A DNA stretch of 64,000 nucleotides from Antrihabitans stalactiti (GTDB lineage: Bacteria; Actinomycetota; Actinomycetes; Mycobacteriales; Mycobacteriaceae): assembly GCF_012932915.1 (NCBI RefSeq), contig NZ_VCQU01000013.1, positions 1-64,000 of the forward strand. The letters run 5' to 3'. The notes beneath the pieces are model-generated. The model did no database searches. It was not told where the DNA came from and was given only the letters and a program-made list of their open reading frames with translations. Below are positions 1 through 8,134 of the stretch, piece after piece. The position numbers were made by a program, and so were the translations under genes. The stretch's first letter is position 1; the number at the start of each line of letters is the position of its first letter.

Positions 1-105
1 CTCCTCGCCCTCGCCCGCCGGCTCGTCGACGTCCTCTGGGCCCTGCTCCGCGACAGACGGGAATTCACCTCGGAAGTCCCAGCTCGACTCACAGCTGCGG
101 CTTGA
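1..105 (+). mobile_element. C-terminal tail of an IS110-family-like transposase, cut by window edge
   Basis: Frame 1 is open from the first base to a TGA at 103-105 and encodes 34 residues starting LLALARRLVDVLWALLRD. An LARRL-x-D-VLWALLRD block close to the stop is what I know from the C-terminus of IS110/IS1111-type (DEDD plus Transposase_20) transposases. Only the tail is visible, so whether the element is intact depends on sequence outside the window. It converges on the GntR gene and the two reading frames overlap by 17 bp, so the transposon end probably lies at or inside the 3' end of that gene. The identification rests on a short segment. Confidence 0.6.
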
Positions 106-877
106 CACGGTCATTGAGACTCCTTTCGATGGGACGGCCCAGCGCATGGGCGGTCACGGCATGCGCCGCGCGCTCTTCGACAACTTCGTACGACGCGCCG
201 ACGTGGTGGTGTAGTGCAGTGCGGGCTCGCTCGAGGTCGTCGGCCAGGATCAAGTCGACGATCTCCAGGTGTTCTTCGATGGTTTTCGTGACGCGCTCTT
301 CGGTGGCGTAGTCGTACATCCGGACCAGCCGGATCTGACCGTTCACCGCCTGTAACGCACGGGTGAGGGCGGGATTGCCTGCGGCTGCGGACAATCGGAG
401 ATGGAAGTCCTCGTCGAGGAGGACGACGTCCGGACCGGGTTCGGGCGGCGATGCCTTCAGACCGAGCCAGTCGTCACGCAACGTGGCTAACGCGTCGACG
501 TCGAACGTCAGGTGCGGGTTCTCGATCATCCGCGTAATTCCGCGGAGTTCTAACGTGATTCGCACTTCGTAGAGGTCTCGCACGCTCGCAAGGTCCGGGA
601 CGACGGGGTAGTAGCCGTCGGCCTCACGGGTCAGCATTCCGTCGGCATGCAATCGCACCATCGCCTCCCGGACCGGCGTTCGTGACGCCCCGATCAGTTC
701 GGCGACGCGGGCCTCGACGAGTCGGGTGCGGGCAGACAATTCACCAGCCAGGAGACGTCGTCGTAGCTCCCGATATGCCTGCTCGCGGAGGCTGTTCTTG
801 TCGGTTTTCGGTTCGGTATCCATCGCGGTATACCGTCGCGCCGGAGTGTTTCGCATCGAGACGTTGTCCGTAAACAA
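89..877 (-). CDS. GntR-family transcriptional regulator, FadR/FCD subfamily
   Basis: A 262-residue DNA-binding regulator. The winged helix is at about residues 28-95 (recognition region around GASRTPVREAMVRL) and the C-terminal all-helical FCD ligand domain covers about 100-235. Histidines at 159, 203 and 225 are in the right places to be the metal-binding set of FCD domains. Such proteins usually repress catabolic or transport genes and respond to small acids. Internal Met codons at residues 8 and 19 are possible alternative starts, so about 18 N-terminal residues are uncertain. The last residues overlap a transposase tail on the other strand and may be altered by that insertion. The nearest divergent gene is a small SRPBCC protein, with a hairpin repeat between them; the target genes are not evident. 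Confidence 0.85.
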   Translation of the reverse strand: MFTDNVSMRNTPARRYTAMDTEPKTDKNSLREQAYRELRRRLLAGELSARTRLVEARVAELIGASRTPVREAMVRLHADGMLTREADGYYPVVPDLASVRDLYEVRITLELRGITRMIENPHLTFDVDALATLRDDWLGLKASPPEPGPDVVLLDEDFHLRLSAAAGNPALTRALQAVNGQIRLVRMYDYATEERVTKTIEEHLEIVDLILADDLERARTALHHHVGASYEVVEERAAHAVTAHALGRPIERSLNDRVKPQL

Positions 878-900
878 TGCGTGAAGGACCCCTCACACCC

Positions 901-943
901 GTGCGCGTGTCTCACCCCCACAGGGGTGAAATTCACGCACAGT
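901..943. repeat. Hairpin repeat family A, copy 1
   Basis: Imperfect palindrome with outer arms GTGCGCGTG / TTCACGCAC and inner arms TCACCCC / GGGGTGA. It sits between the divergent GntR and SRPBCC genes and ends 13 bases before the SRPBCC start codon. Because both flanking genes point away from it, this copy cannot be serving as their terminator. Confidence 0.8.
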
Positions 944-956
944 CGATACTCACCAC

Positions 957-1445
957 GTGAGCATTCGCGCCGCCGCTACGGCCACTATTCCTGTGCGCAG
1001 GGATGTGTTGCTGCCGTGGCTGGTCGAGCCGGATCGACTGTGCAGGTGGGTGATCGGACTGCACACGATGACGGCGGTGGGGGACCAGTTCTCGGTGGAT
1101 CTCGGTATCACCGGCGCGGTCTACGCCCGCGGGACGCAACTGGTGGCCGAGGTTGCCGAGCACACGGCAGATCGCGTCGTTCGCCGCTACCGGTTGCCAT
1201 CGGCGGACGAATACAGCAGGACCGTGACGTATCACTTGACGTCCATCGGGGCAGGTACGCGGGTTGAGTGCGTCGCCGAAACGGTCGTGCCCGGACTCAG
1301 TCGATCGGTCGAGGGGCCGGCGCAGAGACGCGAATGCGCTTCGATCGCGGCATCGCTCCAACGTCTGTCGGCTGTCGTCACCGGTTCGCAGCGGAGCCTG
1401 CTCGCACGATGGCTCGACCGACGCAGAGTCGCCGTCGGGCTCTAG
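957..1445 (+). CDS. SRPBCC-family (polyketide cyclase/dehydrase-like) protein
   Basis: A 162-residue protein with a GTG start. The order of features fits the START/SRPBCC fold: an opening strand ending in ATIPVRRDVLLPWLVEPDRLCRW, a central TYHLTSIGAGTRVECVAETVVPG strand pair, and a long C-terminal helix. Members bind hydrophobic ligands in a central cavity; no ligand can be inferred here. No good Shine-Dalgarno sequence precedes the start, and a family A hairpin lies directly upstream. Another copy of the hairpin follows the stop, so the gene is bracketed by two repeats. Assignment is by fold pattern, not by a diagnostic motif. Confidence 0.6.
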   Translation: MSIRAAATATIPVRRDVLLPWLVEPDRLCRWVIGLHTMTAVGDQFSVDLGITGAVYARGTQLVAEVAEHTADRVVRRYRLPSADEYSRTVTYHLTSIGAGTRVECVAETVVPGLSRSVEGPAQRRECASIAASLQRLSAVVTGSQRSLLARWLDRRRVAVGL

Positions 1446-1446
1446 A

Positions 1447-1492
1447 ACTGTGCGTGAATTTGGCCCTCAGAGGGGCCAAACTCACGCACAGT
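1447..1492. repeat. Hairpin repeat family A, copy 2 (inner-stem variant)
   Basis: Arms ACTGTGCGTGAATTTGGCCC and GGGCCAAACTCACGCACAGT pair at nearly every position. Unlike the other copies, the inner stem reads TTTGGCCC/GGGCCAAA instead of TTTCACCC/GGGTGAAA. Both sides changed together, so pairing is kept. It lies between two tandem genes, directly after the SRPBCC stop and 12 bases before the next start. Confidence 0.85.
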
Positions 1493-1504
1493 TAGGGTCA
1501 GGTT

Positions 1505-3880
1505 GTGCCAGGTCAGCCGGTCGACGCCCTGCTCGCGTATCTGAAGTCGCTCGATGCTGCGCAATTGGCGACGGTCCTGCGCAATCGCAACGACGCGTTG
1601 AGCGTGCCGTGGCCGGCGCACATCTCGGACCTCGCGACTCGGCTGACCAGGTACGACTCCGTGATGGACGCCTACGCCCGGTTGACACTGCCGCACCTGG
1701 AGGTTCTCGGAGCCATCACGTTGGCGCGATCGCTCGGACCGTCGGTCGCCGTCGATGACGTCGCGAAGTGGCTCGGCAGCGACGTCGACGTGGTTCGGGG
1801 ATTCCTCACCGACCTCGCCGACTGCGCTCTTGCCTGGAGCGCTGCCGATGGCAACGTCGTCAACGCCTTCAGATTTCCACTGATCGGCACCCGGCTCGGC
1901 CCGCCATTGCGGACCGTTCTGGAAGGGGCAACGCTATCGGCTCTTCGGCTCGTTGCCGCGAAACTGAAGGTCAGGGGCGACGGGACCAAGCTGGAGGTGA
2001 TCGACCGGCTTGCGAAGTTCCTGGGGGACCGCAACGAGGTCATCGAACTTGTGGACGATGCTCCGCTGGATGCGCGGGATCTGATTCTCGACTGCGCCGA
2101 GCAGGGCGCCGACATCGAATACATGGACAGATCGGCATTCGGGGGGCGCCGGGCGCAGTTCACCATGCGTGGCGATTGGGCCGTCGACCGCGGACTGTTA
2201 TGGCCGGACGGGCAGGGTTCCGCGTCGATGCCGCTAGAAGTTGCGGTCGCGTTGCGGGGGACTGGCTGGCGACTGCCATTCCATCCGCAACCGCCTGCTA
2301 TCGCGGTGGCGCCGGTGTATGTGGAACACGTCGAGAGCGAGGCTGCGTCACGGCTGCTCCGCATGCTGGAAGTGACGTCGAATATCCTCGATGGTGCTGC
2401 AGCCGAACCGATTCCGTTGCTGAAGACTGAGCAGGTCGGAGTTCGCGCGGTGAAATTGTTGGCCAAAGATCTCGGCGCCGACGTCGAACAGGTCACTCTC
2501 GCTTTGCAATTGGCGACCGACGCTAGGCTTCTCGACCCGCTGCCGCCCGATCCGCCGAAGGGTCGCCGCCGCAAGTCCGCGCCCGAGCCGACCAGCACGG
2601 GACTTATTCCAGGTGAGTCGGCGCCTAGTTGGCTCGCGGCGGCGCCGGACGAACGGGCGACGAGGCTCCTCGACACATGGTGGGAAGCGAGCTCGACCCC
2701 ACTACTGGATGCAAAGATCGCCGCCGAGCTTCGCGACAGCACCGCACACGGCATGGTTCGGATACACCTGCTCGAGGAGTACGCCCGCGTCGAGCCGGGC
2801 ACCGGCTTCGCTGCGCCCTACGACCTGACCCCGTTGCTCTTGTGGCATGCACCGCTGGTCGAGACCGAGCACCTGGACCCCCTACTCGCCGGCGCAACCA
2901 AGGAGGCCGAGCTACTTGGTCTGCTTGCGTTCGGTACAGCAACATCGTTGGGGCGAAGCATGGTTGGTGGTGGACTCGATGAAGCTGTCGCCGAGCTCGT
3001 GTCGGGTGCGCATACGACGGCGGTCATCGGCGCGGACCTCACCGCGGTCGTGTTCGGTCCGCCGACACCCGAGCTTTCGCGATTGCTCGACCGCGTCGGG
3101 ACGCGCGAATCCGGTGGTACGGCGACGATGTGGCGCTTCACCCCGGACAGCGTCCGCTCTGCCTTCGACGACGGCGCCACGGCTGAGCAGCTGCTCGACG
3201 GTCTCCGGGTGATCGCGGAGTCGGAGATCCCGCAGGCCTTGGAATACCTGATCAACGACGTTGCTCGCACCCACGGGAAGTTGGGCGTCGTCGAGCTTGG
3301 GTGCGCAATTCTGTCCGATGACCCGACCGTCTTGCTCGAGTTGGTCGCTACCCGCAAGCTTGCGAAGTTGGAACTCGCGTCGCTCGCACCCACGGTGGTC
3401 GCGTCGAAAAGCAGCGCTGCAGAGGTTATTTCGGCCTTACGAGCCGCTGGCTACGCGCCCGTGCAGCGTCCTGCTGACGGAAGCGTGCAGGTCAATGCTC
3501 CAGCGGTCTCGTCGGAGTCCGCAGATTCATCAACGCTGACCGACGACACAATTGCCATAGTCGCCGACCCCGACCGCCACGCTCGCCACCTGATCGAGAC
3601 CGCAGACAGCGCTCCGCCGACGGCGGCGACAACGCACGATCTATTTCAAGCGTTGCGCGGGAAGGGCGAACCCCAAGCCATTTGGCATCTGCTCGAGGGC
3701 CGGCCGGCTCGCATCACTCACGACGGAACGACGCACGTGGTGCACAGTCCGAGTGTCAGCGGGCAGACATTGACCGCCTGGAGCGTGACCACCGACCGCT
3801 ACGAGGAGTTCCCGCTGGACGCCACAACTGTGAGTGAATTTCACCCCTCGGAGGGTGAGACGCGCGCACGGCGGGCGTAG
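1505..3880 (+). CDS. Helicase-associated domain protein (Helicase_C_3 type, XPB N-domain-like)
   Basis: A 791-residue protein resembling the large mycobacterial helicase-associated proteins that carry an XPB/Ssl2-like N-terminal damage-recognition-type domain but no ATPase motor; no Walker motifs are visible. The N-terminal half is built of winged-helix-like segments. The C-terminal third (about 510-680) contains the PQALEYLINDVARTHGKLGV segment typical of Helicase_C_3. In mycobacteria the homologue lies beside the XPB helicase gene; no XPB gene is nearby here. The start is GTG. The last 17 residues, beginning TVSEFHPSEGETRA, are encoded by a family A hairpin repeat, so the native C-terminus probably ended earlier or was extended by repeat insertion. 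It converges with the flavoprotein gene and overlaps it by 40 bp. Confidence 0.7.
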   Translation: MPGQPVDALLAYLKSLDAAQLATVLRNRNDALSVPWPAHISDLATRLTRYDSVMDAYARLTLPHLEVLGAITLARSLGPSVAVDDVAKWLGSDVDVVRGFLTDLADCALAWSAADGNVVNAFRFPLIGTRLGPPLRTVLEGATLSALRLVAAKLKVRGDGTKLEVIDRLAKFLGDRNEVIELVDDAPLDARDLILDCAEQGADIEYMDRSAFGGRRAQFTMRGDWAVDRGLLWPDGQGSASMPLEVAVALRGTGWRLPFHPQPPAIAVAPVYVEHVESEAASRLLRMLEVTSNILDGAAAEPIPLLKTEQVGVRAVKLLAKDLGADVEQVTLALQLATDARLLDPLPPDPPKGRRRKSAPEPTSTGLIPGESAPSWLAAAPDERATRLLDTWWEASSTPLLDAKIAAELRDSTAHGMVRIHLLEEYARVEPGTGFAAPYDLTPLLLWHAPLVETEHLDPLLAGATKEAELLGLLAFGTATSLGRSMVGGGLDEAVAELVSGAHTTAVIGADLTAVVFGPPTPELSRLLDRVGTRESGGTATMWRFTPDSVRSAFDDGATAEQLLDGLRVIAESEIPQALEYLINDVARTHGKLGVVELGCAILSDDPTVLLELVATRKLAKLELASLAPTVVASKSSAAEVISALRAAGYAPVQRPADGSVQVNAPAVSSESADSSTLTDDTIAIVADPDRHARHLIETADSAPPTAATTHDLFQALRGKGEPQAIWHLLEGRPARITHDGTTHVVHSPSVSGQTLTAWSVTTDRYEEFPLDATTVSEFHPSEGETRARRA
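3827..3871. repeat. Hairpin repeat family A, copy 3 (inside two convergent coding ends)
   Basis: ACTGTGAGTGAATTTCACCC pairs with GGGTGAGACGCGCGCACGG. On the plus strand it encodes the tail of the helicase-associated protein. On the minus strand it contributes the last seven residues (RVSPSEG) and the TGA stop of the flavoprotein. It would form a stem in either transcript and could act as a shared terminator of two convergent genes. Confidence 0.85.
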
Positions 3881-6525
3881 GCGCGGACATCGGAATCGGT
3901 GTCGTTCTCTGCGACCAGCAAACTGGCTTGTGCCGCAGCGTCATCGGGCCACACGCTGAGCGACAGGACCGCCGCCTTACGGACGTCCAGGTGTGGGTCC
4001 TCCAATGCGACGGTCAAGGGTGCGACGGCGATGTCTGGGCGCGCCCCGGCCAGACCGCGCGCCGCGCCTTGCCGCACCTGCCACGCCGATTCCTTCAGTG
4101 CGACAGCCACAATGGCGGCGTCGACGTCGTCGCAGCCGAGCGACGCGAACGCTGTCAAGGCTGCTGCCCGGACGAGGGGATCGCGGTCGTCGACCAACGC
4201 CCGGACCGTGTCGAGCCCGCCGGAACCGATCGTCGCCAGACCGTTCGCCACCGTCACGCGGACTTCGCGGTTGTCGTCACGTTGCGCCGAAGTCACTGTC
4301 TCCCAGTCGTTCAGCGATACCAGCGCCCGGACCGCTTCGATCCGTACCCGGTGATCGTTGTCGGTGAGAGCGGTCGCGAACTCTGCCGTCGAGCCGGCTT
4401 TCAATGCGCGTAAGAGGTCGACGACCGCAGCGCGGACCGTTGCGTCGTCGGAGCCCAGGTAGGCGCTGAGCCCGTCCGCCGACGGCAGCACCTCGACCAA
4501 CTCGCGAAGGCCCTCGGTGGCCTTTCGCCTGACTTCCGCGCCTGGATCGCCAAGCGCGCCGATCAGCGGAACGGCGAATCCGTCGGGCGTACCTTCGGTC
4601 AGAACCGAGACCGCTGTCGCGCGGACCTGCGGGTCGGCGTCGGTCAGGAATGGCGAAAGCTCCTCGACCGTAGGTGAATCCAATGCGAGGACCTCGACGA
4701 TCCGCGGCGACGAGAGCTGCGGACGTTCCTCCTTGAGGCGAGTCGGCGACTCCAGAGGTGCTCGGCCGCCGACCAATTCGGGCTGCTCGACCGCGATCAC
4801 GTCTCCCGTCGACGGCACACCGTCGAGACCGGGAACGGGTACGAAATACGGTGCGACGGGACGCTTCAGGAACTGCATCTCGCCGTCGTCGCCGCGTTTG
4901 AGGTTCAGGTGGTAGCGCCATTCGACGTCGTCGCGCTGCGGGATATCGGACCGCTCGTGGTAGAGCCCCCAGCGAGATTCGGTGCGCGTCAACGACGATC
5001 GCGACGCCATCTCGGCGCAGTCGCGGATGAACGACACCTCGGCGCAACGCATGAGCTCATGTGGTGTGGTCGCACCCATCTCGGCGATCTCGTTGCGCAT
5101 TCGCTCGAACGTTTCGACCGCGATCGACAGCTTGGTCGCCGTCTTCGGTGGGGCGACGTAGTCGTTGACGAAGCGTCGCAACTTGTACTCGACCTGCGGC
5201 TGCGGCGGACCGTCCGGGTGCTTGAGCGGTTCGTAGACGAGCTCGTGCGCTGCGGCGAGCTGGTCCGCGGGCAAGTCCGCCGGAGCCGACACATCCGCCA
5301 ACGTCGACGCGGCGTGCCCACCGGCGAGGTCGCCGTAGACGAACGCGCCGATCATGTAGTTGTGCGGCACACAGGCCAGGTCGCCGGCTGCGTACAACCC
5401 GGGAACTGTGGTGCGCGCGTGCTCGTCGACCCATACTCCGGATGCGGAATGCCCACTACAGAGCCCGATTTCGGAGATGTGCATCTCGATGTCGTGGGTT
5501 CGGTAGTCGTGGCCACGGTTCTCGTGGAAGGTGCCACGAGTCGGGCGCTCGGTGGTGTGGAGAATCCCTTCCAGCGTGCTCAATGTCTCGTCGGGCAGGT
5601 GCGACACCTTCAGATAGATCGGTCCGCGTGCAGACTCGATCTCGTCCTTCACTTCAGCCATCATCTGACCGGACCAGTAGTCGGAGTCGACGAATCGCTC
5701 ACCCTGGGCATTGACCTGGTAACCGCCGAACGGATTCGCGACGTACGCACACGCCGGACCGTTGTAGTCCTTGATCAGCGGATTGATCTGAAAGCACTCG
5801 ATCCCTGACAGCTCGGCACCGGCGTGATAGGCCATCGAGTAGCCGTCGCCCGCGTTCGTCGGGTTCTCGTACGTGCCGTAGAGATACCCGGATGCTGGAA
5901 GTCCGAGGCGACCGCACGGACCGGTTGCGAGGATGACGGCCTTCGCTCCGACGGCGACGAATTCGCCTGTGCGCGTGTGCAACGCGGCAGCACCGACTGC
6001 GCGACCATTCTCGGTCAGCACCCGGACCGGCATGAGGCGGTTCTCGATGGTGATCCGCTCACGCATCTTTCGTTGTCGCAGAACGCGATACAGCGCCTTC
6101 TTGACATCCTTGCCTTCGGGCATCGGCAGCACGTAGGAGCCGGACCGATGAACGCGGCGGACGGCATACTCGCCGTACTCGTCCTTCTCGAACTTGACGC
6201 CGTAACGCTCGAGCCGTTGCACCATCGCGAAGCCGCGGGTCGCCGTCTGATACACCGTGCGCTGGTTGACGATTCCGTCGTTGGCCCGCGTGATCTCTGC
6301 GACGTAGTCCTCCGGCACCGCCTTGCCGGGAATGACGGCGTTGTTGACGCCGTCCATGCCCATGGCGAGCGCGCCCGAGTGGCGGACGTGGGCCTTCTCG
6401 AGCAGCAGGACTTTCGCACCGTTCTCCGCGGCGGTCAGCGCGGCCATCGTGCCCGCGGTGCCACCGCCGATCACGAGTACGTCGCAGTCCATGCGGATCG
6501 TGTCGGCCAGGTCAGGTATCAACAT
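3841..6525 (-). CDS. Fumarate-reductase/APS-reductase-like FAD subunit fused to C-terminal HEAT repeats
   Basis: An 894-residue flavoprotein. Residues about 12-580 form the FAD-binding/capping domains of the succinate dehydrogenase-fumarate reductase-adenylylsulfate reductase superfamily: dinucleotide motif GGGTAG at 20-25, an SGALAMGMDG segment, ILATGPCGRLG, and the late FAD motif PGLYAAGDLACVPHNYMIGAFVYG. From about residue 610 to the end there are roughly eight HEAT-like helical repeats (units such as DPQVRATAVSVL, DPLVRAAALTAFASLG, HLDVRKAAVLSLSVW), which ordinary members lack. It ends a six-gene operon with an 8-Cys ferredoxin, as expected for an AprA/AprB-like pair, and its start overlaps the ATPase stop (TGATG). 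The substrate is unknown; the SsuA/TauA-like transporter suggests a small imported compound, possibly a sulfonate, but that is inference. The last seven residues come from a hairpin repeat. Confidence 0.8.
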   Translation of the reverse strand: MLIPDLADTIRMDCDVLVIGGGTAGTMAALTAAENGAKVLLLEKAHVRHSGALAMGMDGVNNAVIPGKAVPEDYVAEITRANDGIVNQRTVYQTATRGFAMVQRLERYGVKFEKDEYGEYAVRRVHRSGSYVLPMPEGKDVKKALYRVLRQRKMRERITIENRLMPVRVLTENGRAVGAAALHTRTGEFVAVGAKAVILATGPCGRLGLPASGYLYGTYENPTNAGDGYSMAYHAGAELSGIECFQINPLIKDYNGPACAYVANPFGGYQVNAQGERFVDSDYWSGQMMAEVKDEIESARGPIYLKVSHLPDETLSTLEGILHTTERPTRGTFHENRGHDYRTHDIEMHISEIGLCSGHSASGVWVDEHARTTVPGLYAAGDLACVPHNYMIGAFVYGDLAGGHAASTLADVSAPADLPADQLAAAHELVYEPLKHPDGPPQPQVEYKLRRFVNDYVAPPKTATKLSIAVETFERMRNEIAEMGATTPHELMRCAEVSFIRDCAEMASRSSLTRTESRWGLYHERSDIPQRDDVEWRYHLNLKRGDDGEMQFLKRPVAPYFVPVPGLDGVPSTGDVIAVEQPELVGGRAPLESPTRLKEERPQLSSPRIVEVLALDSPTVEELSPFLTDADPQVRATAVSVLTEGTPDGFAVPLIGALGDPGAEVRRKATEGLRELVEVLPSADGLSAYLGSDDATVRAAVVDLLRALKAGSTAEFATALTDNDHRVRIEAVRALVSLNDWETVTSAQRDDNREVRVTVANGLATIGSGGLDTVRALVDDRDPLVRAAALTAFASLGCDDVDAAIVAVALKESAWQVRQGAARGLAGARPDIAVAPLTVALEDPHLDVRKAAVLSLSVWPDDAAAQASLLVAENDTDSDVRAYARRARVSPSEG

Positions 6526-7280
6526 CAGTGGTCCAGAGCCCCAAGGATTTCGGTGCGAGCGGTGAGTGTGTCGGGCTGTGCAGCGGCCTTGCGATCGCGG
6601 GGGAGTGGCACGTCGACGATGGTGCGTAGTCCGGCGCCGGCGCGGCCGAGCACCGCGACGCGGTCGCCGAGGAACAGCGCTTCGTCGACGTCATGAGTGA
6701 CGAAGACGATGGTGGTCGGATGGGTCCGCCAAGTGTCGACGAGCAAGCGTTGCATCGTGGCGCGGGTCTGCGTGTCGAGGGCGCCGAACGGCTCGTCCAT
6801 GAGTACCGCCCGAGGTGACCCGGCGAGGCTGCGCGCCAACTGAACTCGCTGACGCATGCCGCCCGACAGGTCTCGCGGCAGGTACTTGTCGAAGCCGTGT
6901 AGCCCGACTTCTTCGATCCAGCGTTCGGCTGTCGAGCGGCGCCGACCACGGGGTATGCCTCGAAGCGCAAGGGCAAGTTCGATATTGGAGCGTACGGTGC
7001 GCCACGGGAGTAAGGCGTCGTCCTGGAACACGAGCGCACGGTCGGCGGCAGTTCCCGTCACTGGGTCGCCGTCGGCGAGGATCTGGCCGGCGGTCGGTTT
7101 GAGTAGCCCGGCGAGCGCGCGCAGCAAGGTCGACTTGCCGCAGCCGGACGGGCCCGTGAGGACGAGGATCTCGCCGGGAGTGGCTTCGAGGCTGAGGCTT
7201 TCGATAACGGTGTTGTCGCCGTAGCCGATTCGTACGTCCTCGACCTGCAGCGAAATCCCCGCGGTGATCGTGGCGGTCAT
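6525..7280 (-). CDS. ABC transporter ATPase, nitrate/sulfonate/taurine (SsuB/TauB) type
   Basis: A 251-residue nucleotide-binding subunit. Walker [10 protein letters not shown] is at 43-51, the Q-loop region FQDDALLPW at about 85-93, the signature LSGGMRQRV at 138-146, Walker B AVLMDEP at about 158-164, and the switch-loop VTHDVDEA follows. The DDALLPW context is characteristic of the SsuB/TauB/NrtD group. I take the start as the ATG that overlaps the permease stop (ATGA); a longer open frame upstream is only the shadow of the permease gene. It energises import together with the next two genes and is followed by the flavoprotein. Confidence 0.9.
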   Translation of the reverse strand: MTATITAGISLQVEDVRIGYGDNTVIESLSLEATPGEILVLTGPSGCGKSTLLRALAGLLKPTAGQILADGDPVTGTAADRALVFQDDALLPWRTVRSNIELALALRGIPRGRRRSTAERWIEEVGLHGFDKYLPRDLSGGMRQRVQLARSLAGSPRAVLMDEPFGALDTQTRATMQRLLVDTWRTHPTTIVFVTHDVDEALFLGDRVAVLGRAGAGLRTIVDVPLPRDRKAAAQPDTLTARTEILGALDH

Positions 7281-8134
7281 CGCGACAGTCCTTCCCGTGG
7301 TAGCCAGCGCGTCACGCGGCGGCCGAGCAGTTCGACCGCTCCGGAAGTCAGGAACCCGAGCACTCCGATCGTGATCATCCCGACGAAGACGCCCGGGTAG
7401 TCGACGATCGTGTACGCCTGCCACGTCCGGTAGCCGACGCCGAGACGTCCGGAGATCATCTCGGCGGAGATGACACAGATCCATGCCACACCGATGCCGA
7501 CGGACAATCCACTGAACACACCCGGCAGGATCCCCGGAATGATCACCCGGACAAGGGTGTCCAGCCGACCGCCGCCGAGAGTGCGGACCGCGTCCTCCCA
7601 GATGGTCGGCAGCGCACGGACCGCGTGGCGGGTGCTGACCATGATCGGGAAAAACGCGGCAGCGAAGGTGATGAAGACGATCCCCGACTCGTCGCTGGGG
7701 AAGAGCAAGATCGCGACGGGAACGAGGGCGATCGCGGGGATCGGGCGTGCCAGCTCGGTCAGCGGTCCGAGAATATCGGCGAACCACCGTGACCTTCCGA
7801 GAGCGATCCCGGCCGCGACACCGACGACCGCCGCCAGTCCGAACCCGCTGAGGATCCGGACCAACGACTGCGCGAGGTCCAGCCAATAGGTGCCGGTACC
7901 GAGTTGCTTGCCGAAGTTGCTAACGATCTCGGTGACCGTCGGCAAGGTGTCGAAGCGAAGCCACGCACGGACGTTGTGGGTTGTGAGGAACTGCCACAAC
8001 CCGATTGCGACTGCAACCGATGCCAGCCGAACGATTCGGGACCGCCACGGCGAGGGCCGCCGTACCGCCGGTCGGGCGGCTGGCACCGCGACCGGCTCGA
8101 CGGACTTCACGGCTGGCAGGGTTGCCGATGTCAT
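7277..8134 (-). CDS. ABC transporter permease, SsuC/TauC type
   Basis: A 285-residue inner-membrane subunit with about six hydrophobic segments. The EAA loop for docking the ATPase is visible as [23 protein letters not shown] at about 188-210. The N-terminus has a short proline/arginine-rich cytoplasmic tail before the first helix ([13 protein letters not shown]). It overlaps its neighbours by 4 bp on both sides (ATGA), so it is translationally coupled with the binding protein and ATPase. Confidence 0.9.
   Translation of the reverse strand: MTSATLPAVKSVEPVAVPAARPAVRRPSPWRSRIVRLASVAVAIGLWQFLTTHNVRAWLRFDTLPTVTEIVSNFGKQLGTGTYWLDLAQSLVRILSGFGLAAVVGVAAGIALGRSRWFADILGPLTELARPIPAIALVPVAILLFPSDESGIVFITFAAAFFPIMVSTRHAVRALPTIWEDAVRTLGGGRLDTLVRVIIPGILPGVFSGLSVGIGVAWICVISAEMISGRLGVGYRTWQAYTIVDYPGVFVGMITIGVLGFLTSGAVELLGRRVTRWLPREGLSR

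Noticed and set aside
7281-7886. An N-terminal extension of the SsuB-like ATPase to 453 residues
   Set aside because: It is antisense-free but lies in another frame of the permease gene, is arginine-rich and has no homologous pattern; the ATG overlapping the permease stop is the natural start.
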